DNA from: Goniomonas avonlea
Taxonomy: Eukaryota; Cryptophyceae; Goniomonadida; Goniomonadaceae
NCBI GenBank assembly: GCA_003573635.1
Contig: QUTJ01031394.1
Span: 1-11,410 of the forward strand
Direction: 5' to 3'
Length of the DNA stretch: 11,410 nucleotides
Shown: positions 1-6,200 of the stretch, piece after piece
Layout: every line of letters begins with the position of its first letter
How positions within the stretch are numbered: position 1 is the first letter of the stretch
The notes under the pieces: generated by a model
Told to the model about the DNA's origin: nothing
The model's input: the letters and a program-made list of their open reading frames with translations, nothing else
The model's database searches: none
Position numbers and translations under genes: made by a program

Positions 1-271
1 TTCGACGGCTGGCTCAATGCGCTAGATTCACGCGCGCGCACGAAATAGTTGCGCAGAAATTGAGCCGGTCCTAGATCTCAGGGATGGATGCCAAGCACTG
101 AGGCCGCAGGACGGTTCATTCACTTAGACGAGCCCTCGAAGCAGATTAAGGTGCGCCAGACTAAAGTAAAAGGCACGGGTGGAACGTTCCGGCGGCGTTT
201 GGCGATTCATCTCCGCTAACGAGACCGTCCTGACTCGGTGTTTGACCTCGGTGTTGGTGCGCAGCCAAAGG
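1..271. other. No recognised gene; possible 3' flank of the coiled-coil gene
   Basis: If the minus-strand gene stops at 272-274 this would be its 3' UTR and flank. An imperfect inverted repeat is present (GGCTCAAT at 11-18, ATTGAGCC at 59-66) around a CG-alternating tract (31-39). No AATAAA-type poly(A) signal is seen on the minus strand. A further short terminal exon on the minus strand after the AG near 230 is possible. Confidence 0.4.
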
Positions 272-3200
272 TTAGGCGTGTCGGGGCAACCGTACCATTC
301 CGCGAAGCTTGTCGACCTCCTGCTGAAGCTCCATGCGGCATGCGTTTTCCTCTGAACGAAGGAATTGCAGCCCGTTCATCTGGGAGGGTGGGGGGTGAGG
401 TGGAGGGGCAGAGGCAGGGAGGCAGACAGACGGTGGCAAGATAGAGGATAGGAGTGGGTGGAGGGTAGGGGACGAGCGTGCGGGAGTGAGAGGAAGTTAG
501 AGACGATAGGATAACAGAAGATACAGAGTGGACAAGGGGGGCAGGGGGCGGCAGCCGGGGAAGGGGCTCAGCGCAAGAGACACACCTCCTCCATCAGCTC
601 CTGTATCTCCAACGAGCCGTGGGAAGACGTGAGCTGACCGACAGAGGACTGCCCCTGATGCGCTGTGTCAGTGCCATATCCTGTGCACAGGTGTCTGGCC
701 AGACAGCATGCTCTTGTCAGAATTCTTGGGTCAGTCAAGCGAGGGGAGGGAGGAGACAGGCAGACACAGACAAACGCATACCGAGATAGTGAGTTCGCTA
801 CCCGGTGCCGGTTGCAGCTCTGAGATCTGCTCGCAGCGTTAGCGTGGGCAAGCGCAAGCAGGTTTCGAACACCAATGCCGCCGCCTCTTTGCGTTCCCCG
901 AGGTGGCAGAGGCAGAGTCTCTTCCTCGAGGGGAGTGTGCAATCTCTGCTCCCCCAGGTATCCCGCACCGATTCCCAATCACCCCAATCACCTCACCTAG
1001 TCTCCTCCTCGAGGGAAGTGTGATACGCAACGCGATCCGCCTAAAGTACAAAAATAATACAAAGGTCGGTACTGCTTCGGTACTTGGAAGAGAAAGAGGG
1101 ACAGAGAGAATGTTTATGCTGGCAGATGACGAAGGCAAACCTGTGTCCGTGCCAGGGCCAACTGAGCCTGCAAGTGCTTGACCAGGTCTGCCTGCTCCTT
1201 TGCCTCTTTCTTACTGGCAGCGAGCTCTTGCCTGAGAACTCTGTTACCGGACAGGTTGTGGGGAAATATTACGAACCCAAGAAGAACAAGAAGAAAATGG
1301 CACCAACACATTGAAAATTCAGCCAGAGAGAGAGAGAGTGAGAACGTGACCTCATCGTGCAAGACCCGCCCAGACCCTCACACCGTGATATTTCATACAG
1401 CTGTCTCGAGTCCGAGAAGGTGCAAGCTCTGAGTCAGAAGCATGTGCAGAACAAACAAATCGAACCTTTCCCTCTCCCTCTCGAACCTCTCCCTCTCGAA
1501 CCTCTCCCCCTCCTGTTAATTCATCAACCACTGGTAGAGTCGTCTGGAAAGCCTCAAAGTCAAACAAAAACAACGATGAAAGATGAGAAAATAGTTGGAG
1601 AAAAAATCAGAGTCTGTAAGGACACACCGCAGTGTTTTTACGGTAGCGGCGGCCTGCGCAGAGCTTCGCTTCGCCCCATCCACCTGCACACACTCCAGAG
1701 TCAACAAGGGGGAGGGGGGAGACGGAGGCAGAAGGAGAGAGTCTGAGAGCGACAGGCACAGTTTTCGCAAGCGTCAATCGTCCAGGGTCTTCGCGATAGC
1801 TGTGACTGATTGTGTGTGATGGGGGGTTGGTGACTGGTGTGGTTGGTACGAGGTAACTGGCGCGATTGTGGTGAGAGCCTAATGTAGAGCAAGAGAGAGT
1901 TTTCTCAGCGGTAAGCGGCTTTGCGATTGGTGTGACTGGCGCGATTGTGGTGAGGTGATTCGCACGAGTGTGTGGAATAATTAACAAACAGTGCGGGGTA
2001 CCTGGGCGAGCAGAGACTGCACACTCCCCTCGAGGGCCTCAACCTCTAGTTCTCGATTCCGCGCTGTTGTCTGCGACACCTCTCTCTCCAATTGCAACCT
2101 TCGGATCTGATGGATACGGTTAGTGGACAATAGGCGCAACTGCAGCCTGCGGCCCAAGGTATCAGGAGATTCACGAACATGAAGGGTGCAAGAAGAAAAG
2201 GAAAGGAGGGAGCGTGTCAGTTTCTGGATCACTCACTGTCCCCTCTCTCTTTTCATCTCTCTCCCTTCCCTGTAGCGTAATTTCCAGCTTAAAAAAGGGG
2301 TGAAACCAAGATCATGCGGTCCGGACTGCGTGACTCCTCTCAACTCTTTCCCTCAGCAGGTGCCACTCTTGGCAGAGTGTGATGTGATGTCTGGACAGAC
2401 TGGTCGCCAAACAGTTGGGAAAGCGGGGCACTGGCTGACTGCCAGGCTCCCGGACTGGCTGACTGGCTGCTGGCTGACTGGCTGACTGGCTGACTGGCTG
2501 ACTGGCTGACTGGCTGACTGGCTGACTGGCTGACTGCCTGGCTGACTGCCTGGCTGACTGACTGTGACACCCTGACTGCCTGACTCCCTGGCTCACCTGC
2601 TCGTGCAAAGACTCAGACTCGGAGAGTTGGTTGCGAAGATGCCCCATGGCGTCCTGCAGCAGATTCACTTCCGCCTGTGCCCATGTGCGTCAATCACCGA
2701 GTCAATCAGTAACAGCCATATCAGTACCTGCCTGCATCATGCGAATCAATGAAACAATAGCAATCAGAACAGGAATAAAACATCCGTTCTAAGACATGCG
2801 TCAGTCAGAACCAATCGTACCACGACCATCTCTAATATTGGCACTGGCATCGGCATCTCGGGCAATAAACACCATCGCAGTTGCTCTTAGCTGAAAAGGT
2901 GTGGCCTGCGTGGCTGCTTGGTGTCGGAGGCACCTGTAAGTCGTTTCGCTCTGCGCGCAGTGCGGAGAGCGTCTTGAGCAGTTCGGGACTGTCCTGCGGT
3001 TGCACCCTGCCAAGCGGCTCTGGTTTCTCCACGGGCATGGCACTTCCGAGAGGGATCTGCCGGGTTGTCATTGCTGGAAGGGCCACAGGGAGCACAGAGC
3101 ATCGCCAGCACTTCGGGCTGTCCGCGACCTGCGCCACAGGCCACACTGGCCACACTGATTTGGTTTATCCGACGAGGATATTGTTGATCTGGGTGTAATC

Positions 3201-6200
3201 AATGTGATGTTGTTGCGGAGGATTGTGAGACGAGGTGAATTTTGTTGAGGATGGGAAGATCGCTTGACGTGGCGAATAGGAAGCAACGAAAGTAGAGACG
3301 TGTTCGTCAGAATCAGGGAAGATAAATAAATGACCAGAAAAGACAGCGCAACGGTGAAGAAAATAATGGTGCACACCTGCACAGTGTCGCGCTCCACGGC
3401 AGGAGCAGACGACATCCTGGGCTCCTTGAAACTCTCTCGCGGTTGGACGCTGCCGAGCGTGTCGACTCTCAGCAGCGGCCTCGCACTTGCGACAGAGTCC
3501 GTCGGCGCCTGTTCGGGTCGTGAGAGCCTGCAGTCGCGATAGCCCCGCTGAGATATGACGGTGAAATATCGGTGAAATATCGGTGAGAGTGACAGGTGAG
3601 AGAAATTGGTGGGAAAAATCGGTAAACTTGATCGGTGAAATTTATCAGAGAGGTATATCGGAGAGATTTATGAGAGAGGCATATAATGGTGAGATTCATC
3701 GGTGAGGTATATCGGCGGTGATATCCACGGTGAGTCCGTCGGCGCCTGTTCGAGTCGTGAGAGCCTGCAGTCGCAAGGGCCGCGCCAGTGATATAGCGAT
3801 GAGATATCGGTGAGACAAATAGGTGAGAGAAATCGGTGAGAGTTATCGGAGAGGTAGATCGGTGAGATTCATCAGCGAGGGAACTCAGTGAGATCAACGG
3901 TGTCGGTGAGGTATATCGGCGGTGAGATCCGTTGCAGTCTCTCGATACCGCAGACACACACACACACAGCATGCCACGAGACACCACCACTATGGCCAAC
4001 AGTATGGCACTGACCAGCGGAGGCCGTGCAGCAGGCTTTCCATTCAGCAGCGTGTTTTCCGCTTTCGCAGCGGCCAGCTCTTGCCGCAGCGAGGCCTGGT
4101 CGCTCTCCATGCGCTTGAGCTTCTGCAGCAGGGCCTGCGCGGAGTGCGGTTGGTGCATCGTCACCATGCTTGGTGCTCAAATGCACCCTGCTAGCTGCAA
4201 AATCACCCCCTGTTAGGTGCAAAATCGCCATGCTTGGCGCAAAACCACAATGCTTGGTGCAAAATCACCCTGCTTGGTGCAAAATCATCCTGCTTGGTGC
4301 AAATCACCATGCTTGGTGCAAAATCATCCTGCTAGGTGCAAACCACCCTGCTTGGTGCAATGTGGTGCGAAATCACCCCGCTTGGAGCACGGTGGGCGGC
4401 ACCGTCGGTGCCAGCAAGATACAATAATTGTAGATACAGAAAGGGCTGGCTGGTGATGAAATTGTTCCAGTAATCGGGTTTCGGTTGACATTCAGAGAGT
4501 CCCACACACACACAGCGACATTGTGTGACCTGATTGTCGCTGTCGTCGCGAGGTGTCGCGCCTTGCTGACGAGCGGACGCGAGTTGTTCTTTCAGACTTG
4601 CTGTCTCGCTTCGGGCGCGATCCAACTCTCGCCTGTGAATGTGGTCATCAGAATCTCGGCTGTGGCATTAGTGCAACGGTGAGCTCAGACGCACCTTGCA
4701 GCGTCAGCGGCACTTACAGCCTCCGCGACCTCCTTGCCCTTTGCAGCCGCCATATCCTCAGCCCGAACGCAGTCGCGACGGGCACTCTGCAGTTCTGATT
4801 GGGCCGCCTCGTACTGGGTACGCCACCTGGTGCACGGAGGAGTTACGCCTGTGTTTGCAGTTGATTTCGAAATGAGGTCCGAGGCTAGTAGCCAAAGCAT
4901 CAAAGCATGACAGAGTGACACTTGGGCTTGACATCGGCTATTGCACTGACTCCTGGCATTCACTCTTGACCCTCTTGACTCTCGACCCTCTCGTCATACT
5001 GACGCCTGACACACGCATTCTTGACGCTCACTCTTGACTCCGACTCTTAAAGAGTGACAAGATAACTCACTTGTCGAGCTCGCGCGTCGCCTCCGACAGG
5101 TCTTGAAGCGTGGCGGTCAGTTGTCTGCGAGTGGCCTCCAGCTCTTCTCGCTGCGAGTTTCACATCAACAGAGTGAGCGCAGGGAAGAAGGCAGGTAGAG
5201 AGGAGGGTGGGGGCGGGGCGCGAGGAAGAGGGCCGGCAGACAGAGGCTAATGCATCACCCTACACGTCTTGAAGCGTGCTGGTGAGGTCGGCGAGTAACC
5301 CCCAACTCTTTCCGTGGCGAGGTTCCGGCAGAGAGAGGGGAGGAATGGATGTATAGCAGGAACAAGAGACGGACAGAGAGACAGACGTGCAGAGTAATGC
5401 AGCGCCTCTGACAAGTCTTGTGAACGTGTCATTGTGTTGTCGTCCATCCTTCCCACCACGAGTGCCGTCGAACCTGTTTCAAAAGCAACTCACCTCTGCA
5501 GCTCCGGAGCAAGCAGCGGTACTCTCGCTAGCATGGAGTTCACGATAACGGTCTGCCTCACCCTGGGCTCGCTGGGCGAGCTGTTCCACCTCTATCAAGG
5601 ACGCTTGGCACTGGACCAGCTCCTCCTTGGTCTCGAGTACCGATTCTTCCATCTCTCTCACGGTTGCTTCCTGTACAGAGGGTGGTCAGCGACTGGGGTG
5701 AGAGATGGAGTGGTGAGGGGGTGAGTGGTCCAACACCCCTCGGGCACTCCGTGAGCCGCCGCCCACGCGCGACAGTCCTGAACAAGCCCCCCCTCGCCAC
5801 TCCACCTCACCTCCGACCGGGCTTCGAAATGGCCTAGCGTGTGAGTGGAGGGCGGGGGGGGATGTGGAGGGCGGTGCGACGACAGGAGAGTGGAGCGAGT
5901 TGCGGTCCGCATCTTAAGACCACCGAGCGAACGCAGTTGGAGAAAATGGGAAAGCAGCAACGAGAAAACAGAAACCGGTGACGAGGAAACAGAAAACAAA
6001 CAAAAAGTGGCACGGTTACCGAGCGAAGCAGAGCGGTTCGATGCTGCGTTGCTTCTTCCCTTGCAACAGCCAGCGCAGCACTCGCCTCTGCATTAGCGCG
6101 CTCGAGCTCCTCCTTATCGAAGGTCAGCAAGCCAACCTGGTGGAATAGTGAGGACCAAGGAACAAAGAACGAGGGGAGTTGCCCCCTCTAGAGAGAGACG

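Larger units (their letters stand above)
272..2674 (-). other. Exons N-R: C-terminal coiled-coil exons
   Basis: N (26 codons, HLRNQLSESESLHEQ), O (35 codons, five heptads, RLQLEREVSQTTARNRELEV), P1, P2, P3 (QELAASKKEAKEQADLVKHL), P (15 codons, ISELQPAPGSELTIS), Q (23 codons, SLEIQELMEE) and R (28 codons, MELQQEVDKLRG). P1-P2 and P2-P3 both split an Arg codon (CG|A), and the joins read as a continuous helix (TVKTLR, then SDSRQLYEISR, then QELAAS). P has a CTAAC motif 13-17 nt before its acceptor, and Q a CTGAC about 16 nt before its own. After R, either the donor ATG|GTACGG is used or translation runs eight codons to TAA at 272-274. P1, P2 and P are the least certain because they are short. 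Confidence 0.58.

Noticed and set aside
80-120. Slight resemblance to the 5' end of large-subunit rRNA (GGATGCC...AGGACG)
   Set aside because: The match is short and the following conserved rRNA segments are absent, so it is treated as chance.
2312-2668. Ser/Gln-rich repeat protein on the minus strand
   Set aside because: The repeat is translation of the 8-bp intron array after the exon N donor; there is no evidence that it is coding unless retained.
3469-4167. Single 232-codon minus-strand ORF as a complete gene
   Set aside because: Only its first part (exon K) looks like coiled coil; the rest is translated intron repeat, and splicing to exon L explains the region better.
4162-4390. CRISPR-like array
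   Set aside because: Units are contiguous and degenerate with no unique spacers; this is a eukaryotic intronic minisatellite.
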